NCBI RefSeq assembly: GCF_031157315.1
Contig: NZ_JAVIFU010000015.1
Location: 62,001-126,000, forward strand
Source of the DNA: Paenibacillus sp. LHD-38
GTDB taxonomy: Bacteria; Bacillota; Bacilli; Paenibacillales; Paenibacillaceae
Length of the DNA: 64,000 nt
Direction of reading: 5' to 3'
Translations under genes and position numbers: made by a program
Notes under the pieces: model-generated
What the model was told of the DNA's origin: nothing
Database searches by the model: none
The model's input: only the letters and a program-made list of their open reading frames with translations
Part shown: positions 52,563 to 62,243 of the stretch, one piece after another
Numbering within the stretch: position 1 is the first letter of the stretch
Layout of the letters: each line of letters begins with the position of its first letter

Positions 52563-52602
52563 ACTTGAAATCCCTCCTTTGTCACTAAGATACCCATTTG
52601 GC

Positions 52603-52677
52603 AAAAAAAAGAGCCAAGAAGAGACCGCCGTTCTAATGTAAATTAGAAGGTAATCTTTTCTTGGCTCATGCCTCAAA
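52603..52677 (-). terminator. Leader terminator and antiterminator (RAT-like) of the PTS operon
   Basis: On the minus strand GAGCCAAGAA and AAGA pair with TCTCTTCTTGGCTC before eight T. Inside the loop, TTCTAAT and ATTAGAA form a smaller hairpin. Placement between promoter and the antiterminator gene is the standard layout of BglG-type control: the protein stabilises an alternative hairpin and lets transcription continue. Confidence 0.8.
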
Positions 52678-52762
52678 CAATAATGAGTAACACGCCAATG
52701 TAATATGAGTGATCGTTGGAATCATTTAAATGATTTTTAAAATCATCCAAATGAATATTAAC

Positions 52763-52791
52763 ATCATATTAATTTAAAGCGCTTTCGTCAA
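52763..52791 (-). promoter_or_regulatory. Sigma-A promoter with cre-like site in its spacer
   Basis: On the minus strand TTGACG (52791-52786) and TATGAT (52768-52763) are 17 bp apart. Within the spacer CGAAAGCGCTTTAA (52787-52774) is a near match to the cre consensus TGAAAGCGCTTTCA, so CcpA could block the promoter. An AATCATTTAAATGATT palindrome lies just downstream in the leader (around 52718-52733). Confidence 0.7.
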
Positions 52792-52828
52792 GGGGATATT
52801 CACTTGAAAAATTACACACTCCTGATTT

Positions 52829-54403
52829 TTAATATCCGTCGGTAGACTGGCCAAGCTCGCTAGCAAGCTCCATGCCTTCGTTAGCAGGATTCGTGCCTAC
52901 ATGGTCAGGATCCTTCGTCCGCTGATCAGCAAGAATCAAACCATCGGCTACACGCTTGCCGTAATCACGGTCAGCTTCCGTGAAATGACGGATCATTTGG
53001 TCGCGGATGACAGTGCTGCAGGTGCTAAGTGCCCCGACTAAATTTTCGATGAGCTCATCACGCTCCCATTGCTCAAACTTCCGATAGGTTTCGCCAGCCT
53101 GCTTAAAATTGTTCTGGCGATCTATCGGTTCCTTAATCAGCTTGGCTGAGTAGGAGGGTTCATGCGGCTCGCCCGAACGTTCGGCTTCCTTCAATCCGCC
53201 CATTGTGGAAGGCTCATAATTGATATGGGGATTTTGACCAGGCGCAATATCAATATAAAAAGCCATTTGACCGTCGCGTTGATTGGTGGCAACTTTCTTT
53301 TTTGGCGCATTGATCGGCAGTTGAAGATAGTTCGTACCCACGCGGTGACGCTGCGTGTCCGAGTAGGAGAAGGTACGTCCTTGCAGCATTTTATCGTCGG
53401 AGAAATCAAGTCCATCGACTAACACGCCGGTGCCAAATGCCGCTTGCTCCACCTCTGCGAAGTAGTTTTCCGGATTTTTGTTCAAAATCATTTTTCCCAC
53501 CGGAAGCATCGGAAACAGTTCGGTGTCCCACAGCTTTGTATCGTCCAGCGGGTCGAAATCGAGCTCGTCATGCCGAGCATCGCTCATCCACTGCACCTGA
53601 AGCTCCCATGCTGGATAATCTCCGCGTTCAATCGCTTCATATAAATCTTGGGTAGCGTGATTGAAGTTTTTTCCTTGGATTTGCTCCGCTTCCTGCTGCT
53701 TTAGGTTTTTTATGCCTTGCAGCGGCTCCCAATGGTATTTGACGAGTATCCCTTTTCCTTCGGCATTGACCCATTTATAGGTATTGACGCCGGAACCTTG
53801 CATTTGTCTGTAATTTGCGGGAATTCCCCAGGGAGAGAACAGAAACGTAATCATATGAGTAGCCTCAGGCGTTTGGGAGACGAAATCAAAGAAGCGCTCC
53901 ATGCTCTGTACATTCGTAACGGGGTCAGGCTTGAACGCATGCACCATATCAGGGAATTTCATAGCATCGCGGATAAAAAAGATTTTTAAATTATTGCCTA
54001 CCAAATCCCAATTGCCGTCCTCCGTGTAAAACTTGGTAGCAAAGCCGCGCGGATCCCGCAGCGTCTCCGGTGAATGGCCCCCATGGATAACGCTCGAGAA
54101 GCGGACGAAAACAGGTGTTTGCTTACCGGGCTCCTGAAAGAGTTTGGCTCTTGTATATTTCGCGATCGGTTCATCACCCAGCTTGCCGTAGGCTTCAAAG
54201 TAGCCGTGGGCTCCCGCACCGCGGCCGTGAACAACGCGCTCAGGAACCCGTTCACGATCAAAATGAGAGATTTTCTCGATAAAATGATAATTCTCCAGGG
54301 TCGAAGGACCGCGGTTGCCGATTGTCCGGATGTTTTGATTGTCCGAGATGGGGTGACCTTGTCGGTCAGTGAGTGTCTGATTATCCGTTTCATTTGATGA
54401 CAT
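52829..54403 (-). CDS. kat: Heme catalase
   Basis: A 524-residue monofunctional catalase that splits hydrogen peroxide. His59 in [12 protein letters not shown], Asn137 in [15 protein letters not shown] and the heme-ligand Tyr in [14 protein letters not shown] are all in place. It belongs to the longer small-subunit type with an extra C-terminal stretch rather than to the large-subunit clade. The ATG at 54403 is chosen, with GGAGG 10 bp upstream; a longer frame upstream lacks a site. An ATTATGGTATAAT palindrome lies 127 bp upstream. It is a single gene. Confidence 0.95.
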   Translation of the reverse strand: MSSNETDNQTLTDRQGHPISDNQNIRTIGNRGPSTLENYHFIEKISHFDRERVPERVVHGRGAGAHGYFEAYGKLGDEPIAKYTRAKLFQEPGKQTPVFVRFSSVIHGGHSPETLRDPRGFATKFYTEDGNWDLVGNNLKIFFIRDAMKFPDMVHAFKPDPVTNVQSMERFFDFVSQTPEATHMITFLFSPWGIPANYRQMQGSGVNTYKWVNAEGKGILVKYHWEPLQGIKNLKQQEAEQIQGKNFNHATQDLYEAIERGDYPAWELQVQWMSDARHDELDFDPLDDTKLWDTELFPMLPVGKMILNKNPENYFAEVEQAAFGTGVLVDGLDFSDDKMLQGRTFSYSDTQRHRVGTNYLQLPINAPKKKVATNQRDGQMAFYIDIAPGQNPHINYEPSTMGGLKEAERSGEPHEPSYSAKLIKEPIDRQNNFKQAGETYRKFEQWERDELIENLVGALSTCSTVIRDQMIRHFTEADRDYGKRVADGLILADQRTKDPDHVGTNPANEGMELASELGQSTDGY

Positions 54404-54529
54404 GATGCTGAAGCCTCCAAATTTTATGTAAATTTTTATTTCCAGCGCGTAGTTTGCCTCGGTATGATTTTTGTTATTCATATAATAGATATAGTAACGA
54501 ATTGCTAGTTTTGATAAAAAATCGTTAGA

Positions 54530-54542
54530 ATTATGGTATAAT
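54530..54542. promoter_or_regulatory. Palindrome between catalase and TPR gene
   Basis: ATTATGGTATAAT is a perfect 5-3-5 inverted repeat in the divergent gap. It loosely resembles a PerR box (TTATAATNATTATAA) and would suit peroxide control of the catalase, but the match is partial. TATAAT within it (54537-54542) could also be a -10 box for the plus-strand gene, though no good -35 stands before it. Confidence 0.35.
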
Positions 54543-54619
54543 AGAACCATATTTGTACAATAAATCGCATATCTATTTACGAATAGTATCGTTGTGCACT
54601 AATATTCCAGGAGGATAAG

Positions 54620-55294
54620 ATGTTAAAATTTAGTCTTTTCGTATTTTTGTTTTGGTTGATCGGCAATCCTTTTATTGCAATTCTTATTATGCTTATCCTG
54701 CTTTATGTACTGGATCGGCGTTTTGTGGGGTTAACGCCGAGTGTGTTCAAACCGTTTAAAAGAATGTCGAGAATAAGAAAACTGAGACAGCATATAAATC
54801 TTTCGCCGAATGATGTATCGTCCAAGCATGAACTGGCCCGTCTGTTAATCGAACGGAAAAAATACAGCGAAGCTCTTCGCTGGCTTGTACCTATGCAGCA
54901 TATGCTTGAGGATTCTGCCGAATATTGGGATGATTTGGGGATCAGTCATTTGAACAGCGGAGATGAGGAAAAAGGCGTAGCAAGCACTCTTCGTGCGTTA
55001 GAGATTAATCCGCGAGTGAAATATGGCGCTCCTTATTTACGCCTTGCGGCTCATTTCGCAAAGGGCCAGACAGATCAAGCGCTGGCGTATTTGCAGGCCT
55101 TCCAAGAGATAAACTCTTCGTCCTGTGAAGCATACGATCAACAAGCCGCTATCTATAAGAAGCTTGGCAACGCACAAGAAGCGCGACGGTGGGCCGAAGA
55201 AGGGCTGCGTATTTTCCGTATGCTTCCGCGCTATAAGAAACGGCAGGAGCGCAAGTGGGCCGTGCGGTTATTTTTTAAGAAGCTGATGGGTTAG
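54620..55294 (+). CDS. Membrane-anchored TPR protein
   Basis: A 224-residue protein. One or two hydrophobic segments cover residues 2-32, followed by a basic linker and three to four tetratricopeptide-like repeats (about 58-200), for example AEYWDDLGISHLNSGDEEKG and EAYDQQAAIYKKLGNAQEA. Such proteins usually hold protein complexes at the membrane; no specific role can be named. Ribosome site AGGAGG. Confidence 0.8.
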   Translation: MLKFSLFVFLFWLIGNPFIAILIMLILLYVLDRRFVGLTPSVFKPFKRMSRIRKLRQHINLSPNDVSSKHELARLLIERKKYSEALRWLVPMQHMLEDSAEYWDDLGISHLNSGDEEKGVASTLRALEINPRVKYGAPYLRLAAHFAKGQTDQALAYLQAFQEINSSSCEAYDQQAAIYKKLGNAQEARRWAEEGLRIFRMLPRYKKRQERKWAVRLFFKKLMG

Positions 55295-55409
55295 ATGAAG
55301 AGCTTCGCTTGCTTAGATCACTGATATGTAATCATTTGTTAGTGTTTTCTGTATTGTCGTTTAGATCCGGATGTTACATAATGAAAGCTATAATAGATAG
55401 AAGGGCAAG

Positions 55410-57164
55410 ATGCATGAGATGCAACGCAACATTTGGATGGCGGCCATTGGTGTTATCGTCGTTTTGGTTTTATTGAATAACACGGCCTATTACTTCCTCA
55501 CGAAAAAAACACTAGAAGATTCCTTTGATGAAGAGCTGCTGAATGCCGCCAATCGGCTGCAGATTTCATTAGAGCAATCCCGCGAAGGTTCTGAGCAGTT
55601 CCAAAATCAAATTGGACGGGAGCTGCGAGCAGCCTCCATTGCTATACAATATGCACTAGATCCCGATGTCGAGAAAGTAACGACCGAGCAATTAATAGAG
55701 CTGCGGGATAAGCTGGGACTCAGCCACATAACCCTTCTCAAGAAACTGCCCGACGACATTGTGCTGTACAAATCATCGAACCCTAATCAGGTGAACAAGA
55801 GCACGAAGACATGGAAGCCTTGGTACGAGGTGTTTAATCAGTTGTTCGACAACAAAAATGCATCAGTGGATTGGCTTGGCCAGTCGCTGCCTAACTTCTG
55901 GAGCGGACCGTTCGAGGTATCGTCTACGAATGTAGACCAAATTAACAAATGGGGCTATTATTATGATGGCGCGACAAATTATATGATTGACCCTTATGTG
56001 AATTACGAGCGCCAGGAGCAATACGAGATTGCGACGGGTGTTCACCGCATGATTGAAAATTCCGTGCAAAGCAGCGATTCACTGAAAGAGATTGCCTTCA
56101 TTAATCCGGAGACTTTCCCAGACGGGAAAGAGACGATCAATACCGAGGGCCATGTTCAAGGGCATAAAGTGCAAGAGCCTATCTTTTACGGCTCCTACAC
56201 GATAAAGTCGGCGAAGGATACGGAGCTGGTGCGTGAAGCCTATTTTTCCAAAAAAACGGTCACGCTCCGCGAAAACATTAACGGCCAAGAAATTTACAAA
56301 ATGTATATCCCGATCTTCGTCAATGAAAAAGGCATCAATATCACGGATCGGGACGGTCAGCCGATGAACAGCTATGTGCTGATGCTAACCTCCGACTATC
56401 ATGTTATTCAAGAAAAGCTGGATTCGCAGTTTCTGAATTTAGGAATCATTATTCTAATCGTTACGGGTTTCAGCTTGCTCGTTGCGGTCGTGGCTATGCG
56501 CTATTACAGGCAGTCGCGAGACAAGGTCGTGCGCGTAACGCAAGAAACCTATGTGGACGAAATTAATCAAATGTTCCAGTCGATTAGAGCGCAAAGGCAT
56601 GACTTCTTGAATCATGTGCAGACCATTCACTCCTTGGCGGAGCTGAATAAATCGCAGGAGCTTGTTGCCTATACGAAAGAGCTGACCGGCGATATCCGGT
56701 TGATGAACGATATTATTAATATCGGTAATCCGGCAATAGCAGCATTGGTCCGCTCGAAGATTTCGCAGGCAGAGATCCATAAGATTCAATTCAGCTGTTC
56801 CTTTACAGGCCTCAACATGCAAGAAATGGGCATTAAGACACTGGATGTTAATCGTATGCTCGGCAACCTGATCGATAATGCTTTTGATGAGGTTATGAAA
56901 TATGCCGAGGATCGGCGCCATGTGACGCTGGTGGGTAAGCAGACTAGCGAATTATTGGAATTTACAGTTACGAATACTTGTGAAAATGCGGAGGAAGCCG
57001 TAGCGATGCCGATATTTGAGGCCGGCTATTCGACCAAGCAGCAGGATCATCAAGGTTTAGGGCTCTCGATCGTGAAATCGATTGCCAAACAGTACAAAGG
57101 CGATGTGTATGTCACCGCGGAGCCTGCAGGTAAATTGACCTTTATTGTTAAAATGCCATTATAA
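55410..57164 (+). CDS. Orphan sensor histidine kinase, Spo0B-like
   Basis: A 584-residue membrane kinase. Helix 1 is at about residues 7-27, then a long extracellular sensor (about 30-342) and helix 2 (about 345-366). His397 in RAQRHDFLNHVQ is the phospho-site of a Spo0B-type domain. The ATPase has GNLIDNAFDEV (N box) and GLGLSIVKSIAKQY (G box). It shares the kinase class of the gene at 45744 but has a much longer and unrelated sensor. No response regulator is adjacent. A strong terminator follows. Confidence 0.87.
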   Translation: MHEMQRNIWMAAIGVIVVLVLLNNTAYYFLTKKTLEDSFDEELLNAANRLQISLEQSREGSEQFQNQIGRELRAASIAIQYALDPDVEKVTTEQLIELRDKLGLSHITLLKKLPDDIVLYKSSNPNQVNKSTKTWKPWYEVFNQLFDNKNASVDWLGQSLPNFWSGPFEVSSTNVDQINKWGYYYDGATNYMIDPYVNYERQEQYEIATGVHRMIENSVQSSDSLKEIAFINPETFPDGKETINTEGHVQGHKVQEPIFYGSYTIKSAKDTELVREAYFSKKTVTLRENINGQEIYKMYIPIFVNEKGINITDRDGQPMNSYVLMLTSDYHVIQEKLDSQFLNLGIIILIVTGFSLLVAVVAMRYYRQSRDKVVRVTQETYVDEINQMFQSIRAQRHDFLNHVQTIHSLAELNKSQELVAYTKELTGDIRLMNDIINIGNPAIAALVRSKISQAEIHKIQFSCSFTGLNMQEMGIKTLDVNRMLGNLIDNAFDEVMKYAEDRRHVTLVGKQTSELLEFTVTNTCENAEEAVAMPIFEAGYSTKQQDHQGLGLSIVKSIAKQYKGDVYVTAEPAGKLTFIVKMPL

Positions 57165-57173
57165 AAGCTTTTG

Positions 57174-57216
57174 CGCCTTACCGGATGATGTTATTCATTC
57201 GGTAAGGCGTTTTTTT
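57174..57216 (+). terminator. Rho-independent terminator
   Basis: CGCCTTACCG pairs perfectly with CGGTAAGGCG, followed by seven T. Confidence 0.92.
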
Positions 57217-57332
57217 GCGCGCGCATAACCGAATTTCATTGGATATCGAGCTTTTACCTCCAAATGATGGCACCAGCCTTATCCGCTTGGTATAATAGTA
57301 AGAATGCAAGTGAACGGAAAGGAAGCGGGTGA

Positions 57333-58949
57333 ATGTCTGTTATGCACCTCAATGAAAAGCTGCACGCGCTGATTGAACAACAGCTTAACGTCCATGTCGA
57401 GACGACGATCATGAAGCGGGGCTGGCAATACTATATGGAAGGCAAAGTAAACAGCGCCAATGAAGGCAGTCAGGATCATCTTTATGGCGTTGTCCAAGGA
57501 TCGGATCTATACGCCGTTATCCTTGATGCCGGTAATTTACGGTACAGCTCGTGTACCTGTCCCTATACAGGATTTTGCAAGCATATGGCCGCGGTTTATT
57601 TTCAATATTGCAGCCAGCAGGAGGGCGGACATACATTGGCGGAGCGTTCTTATTTTCGCTTGCTGGGACTGTCGTCTGCCAGCACGCTGCTTAAGAATAA
57701 GCCGCTTGAGCCGGAAACGCCGCAAGCAGCCGAAGTGCCGGCTCCCCTCCGCGATCCGGGTGAATCCGGATCGGCGGAAGAGTGGATGGAGTGGATGGAA
57801 GCGACGCATGGCGAAGTATGGCGGAAGTGCCGGCATTCTCTCCATGCGCTCCAGCCGTTATTGTCCTCGCTAAAGGGATTGTCCAAGGATTGGGAGAAGC
57901 CTATGCAGCGTTTGCATTGGTCTATGGCTATTATCTTTGTTCTTGAGCAAGCGGAGCGAGCTATTAATACGGTAGATTCGTTTAGCAGATATTATCACGA
58001 AATGTCGTTCATCCGAATGGCTGAGCCATGGATTGAGCATTTATATACGCTCGTGTCCGAATTAACTCCCGCTGCGATGGAGCCACGGGAAGAAGCTTGG
58101 GCGGATGCATTAATAGCGCGAGTAAAGGTATGGGCTTCGAGCACGGAGCGACAGCTCTTCGATTGGGAGTACATGTACTTGGCTTTTTGTGAGAAGCTTG
58201 CGGAAAACCGGGGTTGGTTTGAAGGCGAGCTGGCCGCAATGGTCCGGCAGGCGAACAGCGAAGAAGCGGAAAGCGTCAACCAGGCTTTTTTGCACACCGC
58301 AATCGGCATTATGTATTTCTTGGATAAGCAGGATATACAGGCAATCGAGCATTTTTCCTTGGCGACCTTTGAGCGCGCGCAAAAGGTAATGTATCCTTGC
58401 GCGGCACAGCGAATGGAAGAAGGAAAATGGGAGCTTGTGGAGCTATGGATGAGCTTCTTGTTTGAACGGGTGAATAAGGTGAAGAATGGCCGATCGGTCG
58501 GGCCGTTTGTGACATTATGCCGCAGGGCGGATCTTGATCGTCCAGAAATACCGACTTGGACCGAATACATGACGCAGTTGCTGCCTCATTCCTATTCAGA
58601 ATTATCTGATCATTGGCTCGATCAGAAACGTTATGACGAGTGGGCAGATTTGCAAATGCTTGTAGGTGCTCGTCCGGAGGATGTCGGCGCCCATGCGCTG
58701 CGGGAAATTGCTAAGCTTGCGCCGCGCGCATTAATGCCTATGTATCACCAGTCGGTCGAAGCATCGATTCAGACACGAAACCGTCAAGGCTACCGGGTGG
58801 CTGTAAAGCAGCTGAAAAAGTTAGAGCGGTTATATAAAGCAGACAAGGATCCGAGTAGATGGGATCAATATATAGACGGACTCGTGCGTAAGCATCAGCG
58901 CCTCAGAGCGTTTCAGGAAGAGCTGTGGAAAGGGAAAATTGTTACATGA
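57333..58949 (+). CDS. SWIM zinc-finger protein (YwqB-like)
   Basis: A 538-residue protein with an N-terminal SWIM zinc finger: Cys74, Cys76, Cys82 and His84 in SSCTCPYTGFCKHMAAVY. The remainder is helical and lacks known catalytic motifs. In many Bacillota a SWIM protein of this size is encoded directly before a SNF2-family helicase (ywqB-ywqA), as here, so the two probably act together on DNA or on a nucleoprotein complex. Its TGA overlaps the ATG of the helicase gene. Confidence 0.88.
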   Translation: MSVMHLNEKLHALIEQQLNVHVETTIMKRGWQYYMEGKVNSANEGSQDHLYGVVQGSDLYAVILDAGNLRYSSCTCPYTGFCKHMAAVYFQYCSQQEGGHTLAERSYFRLLGLSSASTLLKNKPLEPETPQAAEVPAPLRDPGESGSAEEWMEWMEATHGEVWRKCRHSLHALQPLLSSLKGLSKDWEKPMQRLHWSMAIIFVLEQAERAINTVDSFSRYYHEMSFIRMAEPWIEHLYTLVSELTPAAMEPREEAWADALIARVKVWASSTERQLFDWEYMYLAFCEKLAENRGWFEGELAAMVRQANSEEAESVNQAFLHTAIGIMYFLDKQDIQAIEHFSLATFERAQKVMYPCAAQRMEEGKWELVELWMSFLFERVNKVKNGRSVGPFVTLCRRADLDRPEIPTWTEYMTQLLPHSYSELSDHWLDQKRYDEWADLQMLVGARPEDVGAHALREIAKLAPRALMPMYHQSVEASIQTRNRQGYRVAVKQLKKLERLYKADKDPSRWDQYIDGLVRKHQRLRAFQEELWKGKIVT

Positions 58950-61849
58950 GAACATACATTGGCGCGCGCAAGTTGACGATAGACGGATTTTGGAACGAAG
59001 ACGAAGGCGGAACCTCCGTTTTATTGAGCGCAGTCGATCGGAAGGATGCGGCGGACGGAAAGCTGCGTCCCTTATTGTTCGCCTGGCATAAAGCATCCTG
59101 GTACGGAGCGGATGTCGAAGAAATTAGCGTTGGCGAACGAAAGCTGCTGAGGATCCCGCCGCTGCTAGCCATCGATTATTTGTCCTCCCCGCAGCCCGTG
59201 CGGTTGCTTCAATTAGAGTGGACGGATCGGTTATCCGTTATTATGCAGCTGGCTGAGCAAGTAAGAACGGCGCTCCTATCCGGCTGGTTTGAGCCTGATT
59301 GGGAGCGCTGGAGCGATGACCAGCGCAGCTGGCGAATGGCAATCCCTGAGCAGGAAATGGCTTTTGGACTCCAATGGGAGAATAATGTAGCAACAGCGCA
59401 TCGTAACGGCGATAAGGGTATCGAATATTGGATTAGCGGTGCCATTGAACAAATGATAACGGAAAACGACCAGGCTGCAGGGGCGTGGAGAGATATTGGT
59501 TCAGCGTCCGGTGAGGCTGTGCTCAGAAGAAAGTCAGCAGATGAGGAAGATTGGTTCATCGCCATCGGACTTCGGAAGGATGTTCTTCCATTCCGGATCG
59601 CGCTTCAGCTTGTTGAGCCTGCAGAGTCACCGGTTTGGCGGCTTCGTCCTGCGCTGCAGGATCGTGATGGAGGACCATGGCTTCCGATCCGCCCAGATAT
59701 GCGGGAGGAAAGCTGGGAGGCAGATACGGAGGATGAACGGTCAATTCCGGAAGAGTGGCTGCCGCTGCTAGACGGGAAGCTTGCTAAAGAACAGCTGAAA
59801 TGGACAACGGCGCTGCCGGAGCTAAAGGAAGCTTCGGAAGAAGTCAGGCTTCGCGATAAGCTGACGGATAACGAAGCGTGGAATTTTTTGGAGCATGCCA
59901 GCGTTCGACTCCTGGAGGCCGGTTGTCCTGTGCTGCTGCCTAGCTGGTGGGAAGCGGTTCGTACGCGAAAACTTCGATTGAAGGCGAAAATGAAGTCGTC
60001 CGTAGGCTCGGCGGCGCAGCCGATGTTCGGGCTGGACCAAATCGTTCAATTCGATTGGAAGCTTGCGCTCGGGGATGTCAATTTATCGGAGGCAGAATTT
60101 CTTCAACTTGCCGAGCAGAACCGGCGTCTCTTCCATATTGGCGGAGAATGGGTTCACTTGGACCCGCAGGATGTCACGCAAATCAAGCAATGGCTGAAGC
60201 GGATGGGTAAGCGAAAAGGACTATCTTTCCGCGACGTGCTGGAGATGCATCTAAGAGGAGGCATTCCGCTGGATGACAGCGGTGAGCTGGACTCGGAACT
60301 AGAAGCAGAGGTCGAACTGAATGAGCATTTAACGTCATGGCTTACGCAGCTGCAGCAAATTTCGCAAATTCCGCCTGCCGAAATTCCGACTACGTTTTTG
60401 GGCGAGCTTCGCCCTTATCAGCATGAAGGCGTATCATGGCTTTTGTTTCTAAGGAAATTCGGGCTTGGCGGGGTGCTTGCTGATGATATGGGACTAGGCA
60501 AAACCATTCAATTTATGGCGTACCTCGTTTATATCAAGGAGCATAGGCTGCAGCAAAGCGGCCCTTCATTGCTCATTTGCCCAACGTCGGTCATCGGAAA
60601 CTGGGAGAAGGAGCTTGAACGGTTTGCGCCGTCGCTGCGCGTTATGCTGCATTACGGGAATAAGCGGGAAAAGGGAGAGCAGTTCCGTGATTCGGTCGCA
60701 GGCGCCGATTTGGTGATTACGTCTTATTCACTCGCCCAGCTGGACGAAGAGGATTTATGCTTAGTCGATTGGGATGCACTGTGCCTTGACGAGGCGCAAA
60801 ACATCAAAAACGTGTATACGAAGCAATCGACCGCGATAAGGCGCCTGCCTGCGGAGCATCGCATTGCGCTGACAGGAACGCCGATGGAGAATAGGCTGAC
60901 GGAACTGTGGTCGATCTATGATTTTATAAATCCAGGGTACTTAGGCAACATTAACGAATTCCGGAAGGAAGTTGTTACGCCGATCGAGAAAACCCGCGAT
61001 GAGAAAATGATTGCAGGATTACAGCGCTGGGTGAAGCCATTTATGCTCCGCCGAATCAAGAAGGATCCTTCCATCCAGCTTTCGCTTCCGGATAAGAATG
61101 AGACGAAAACCTATATGACTTTAACTGCAGAGCAAGGTGTGATGTATGAGAATTTTGTTGCTGACCTTCTTGAAAGTCTCGATAAGCTGGGTCCGATGCA
61201 GCGCAGGGGACTTATTCTTGCCGCGTTAACGAAGCTAAAGCAATTATGCGACCATCCGTCTCTGCTTGGAAATGAAGATAAAACGGCATTATGGGAAGTC
61301 GAACGTTCCAATAAAGTAGCCCGCTTGCTAGAAATGTGCGAGGAAATAGCTGCAGAAGGCGAACGCTGTCTCATCTTTACTCAGTATATTGATATGGGAC
61401 ATCAGCTGAAGCAATTGCTTGAGGAGAAGCTAGGGCTGCCTGTGCCTTATTTGCACGGAGGCGTACCGAAGGCGAAGCGGGATCAAATGATAGAACAGTT
61501 CCAGAATGTCGAAGAGCCTTGCTGCGCGTTTGTGCTTTCGCTTAAAGCGGGCGGAACCGGCCTTAACCTGACGGCAGCGAATCATGTGTTTCATTTCGAC
61601 CGTTGGTGGAATCCGGCAGTGGAAAACCAAGCGACCGACCGGGCATTTCGAATCGGGCAGACGAAGAAGGTACATGTGCACAAGTTCATCACGCTTGGCA
61701 CGCTCGAGGAGAAGATTGACGAGATGATCGAGCGGAAGCAGTCGCTCAATGATCAAGTAGTCGGCCAGTCGGATCAATGGATTACGGAAATGTCTACCGA
61801 GGATCTGAGGGAGCTTTTTGCATTGCGAAAAGGCTGGTTGAAGGGATGA
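58946..61849 (+). CDS. SNF2-family DNA-dependent ATPase (YwqA-like)
   Basis: A 967-residue helicase-like ATPase. An N-terminal region of about 450 residues is specific to this bacterial branch. The motor starts with motif I ADDMGLGKTIQF (about 512-523), followed by TSYSLAQLDEED, the DEAQ box CLDEAQNIKN (about 613) and TGTPMENRLTELW. The second RecA fold has CLIFTQYIDMGHQL, LSLKAGGTGLNLTAANHV and ATDRAFRIGQTKKV (motifs IV-VI). It should move on DNA and remodel bound proteins, as RapA does. The ATG overlaps the preceding stop (ATGA), so it is coupled to the SWIM gene. Confidence 0.95.
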   Translation: MRTYIGARKLTIDGFWNEDEGGTSVLLSAVDRKDAADGKLRPLLFAWHKASWYGADVEEISVGERKLLRIPPLLAIDYLSSPQPVRLLQLEWTDRLSVIMQLAEQVRTALLSGWFEPDWERWSDDQRSWRMAIPEQEMAFGLQWENNVATAHRNGDKGIEYWISGAIEQMITENDQAAGAWRDIGSASGEAVLRRKSADEEDWFIAIGLRKDVLPFRIALQLVEPAESPVWRLRPALQDRDGGPWLPIRPDMREESWEADTEDERSIPEEWLPLLDGKLAKEQLKWTTALPELKEASEEVRLRDKLTDNEAWNFLEHASVRLLEAGCPVLLPSWWEAVRTRKLRLKAKMKSSVGSAAQPMFGLDQIVQFDWKLALGDVNLSEAEFLQLAEQNRRLFHIGGEWVHLDPQDVTQIKQWLKRMGKRKGLSFRDVLEMHLRGGIPLDDSGELDSELEAEVELNEHLTSWLTQLQQISQIPPAEIPTTFLGELRPYQHEGVSWLLFLRKFGLGGVLADDMGLGKTIQFMAYLVYIKEHRLQQSGPSLLICPTSVIGNWEKELERFAPSLRVMLHYGNKREKGEQFRDSVAGADLVITSYSLAQLDEEDLCLVDWDALCLDEAQNIKNVYTKQSTAIRRLPAEHRIALTGTPMENRLTELWSIYDFINPGYLGNINEFRKEVVTPIEKTRDEKMIAGLQRWVKPFMLRRIKKDPSIQLSLPDKNETKTYMTLTAEQGVMYENFVADLLESLDKLGPMQRRGLILAALTKLKQLCDHPSLLGNEDKTALWEVERSNKVARLLEMCEEIAAEGERCLIFTQYIDMGHQLKQLLEEKLGLPVPYLHGGVPKAKRDQMIEQFQNVEEPCCAFVLSLKAGGTGLNLTAANHVFHFDRWWNPAVENQATDRAFRIGQTKKVHVHKFITLGTLEEKIDEMIERKQSLNDQVVGQSDQWITEMSTEDLRELFALRKGWLKG

Positions 61850-61858
61850 GGGGTATAA

Positions 61859-62050
61859 ATGTCAGATGGCAGCTTGCGAGCGAAGCAGGAAAAATTTCAG
61901 CTTGAAAGCAAAAAAATGCTTCATGCAGAGCAAACTTCACCTGCTGTAGAGGAAAGCCTGCGTGAAAACCGCAAGAATGAAGGAGCGAATCCAGAGTGGC
62001 AGCGGTTTTACGAGGTTATCAAAGGAATAACGAATGATTTGCGTTATTAA
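61859..62050 (+). CDS. Small hypothetical protein
   Basis: A 63-residue charged, helical protein (ESKKMLHAEQTSPAVEESLR) starting 9 bp after the helicase gene, behind GAGGGG. It ends WQRFYEVIKGITNDLRY. The family is not recognised; it is probably cotranscribed with the SWIM and SNF2 genes. Confidence 0.7.
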   Translation: MSDGSLRAKQEKFQLESKKMLHAEQTSPAVEESLRENRKNEGANPEWQRFYEVIKGITNDLRY

Positions 62051-62069
62051 TACGCAATGTAAATGAACA

Positions 62070-62102
62070 TAGCCTGTCGGGAATAATAACCCGGCGGGCT
62101 AT
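62070..62102 (+). terminator. Hairpin terminator
   Basis: AGCCTGTCGGG pairs with CCCGGCGGGCT using two G-U pairs, and TTTAATTTT follows. Confidence 0.7.
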
Positions 62103-62243
62103 TTAATTTTATCCCTCTTTTCAAAAAAAAGAGAATTGTATCCCTAACTCGTCGTTTTTTGGACCTCCTTACTTAGGAGCAGGGCCGACTATAATAAAGG
62201 TGCGAGGCAAACAAGCAACACCATAAACGAGGAGGTCTTCCCA

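Noticed and set aside
54530..54542. Firm PerR box for the catalase
   Set aside because: The palindrome matches the PerR consensus only in part and could equally be a -10 region, so it is listed with low confidence only.
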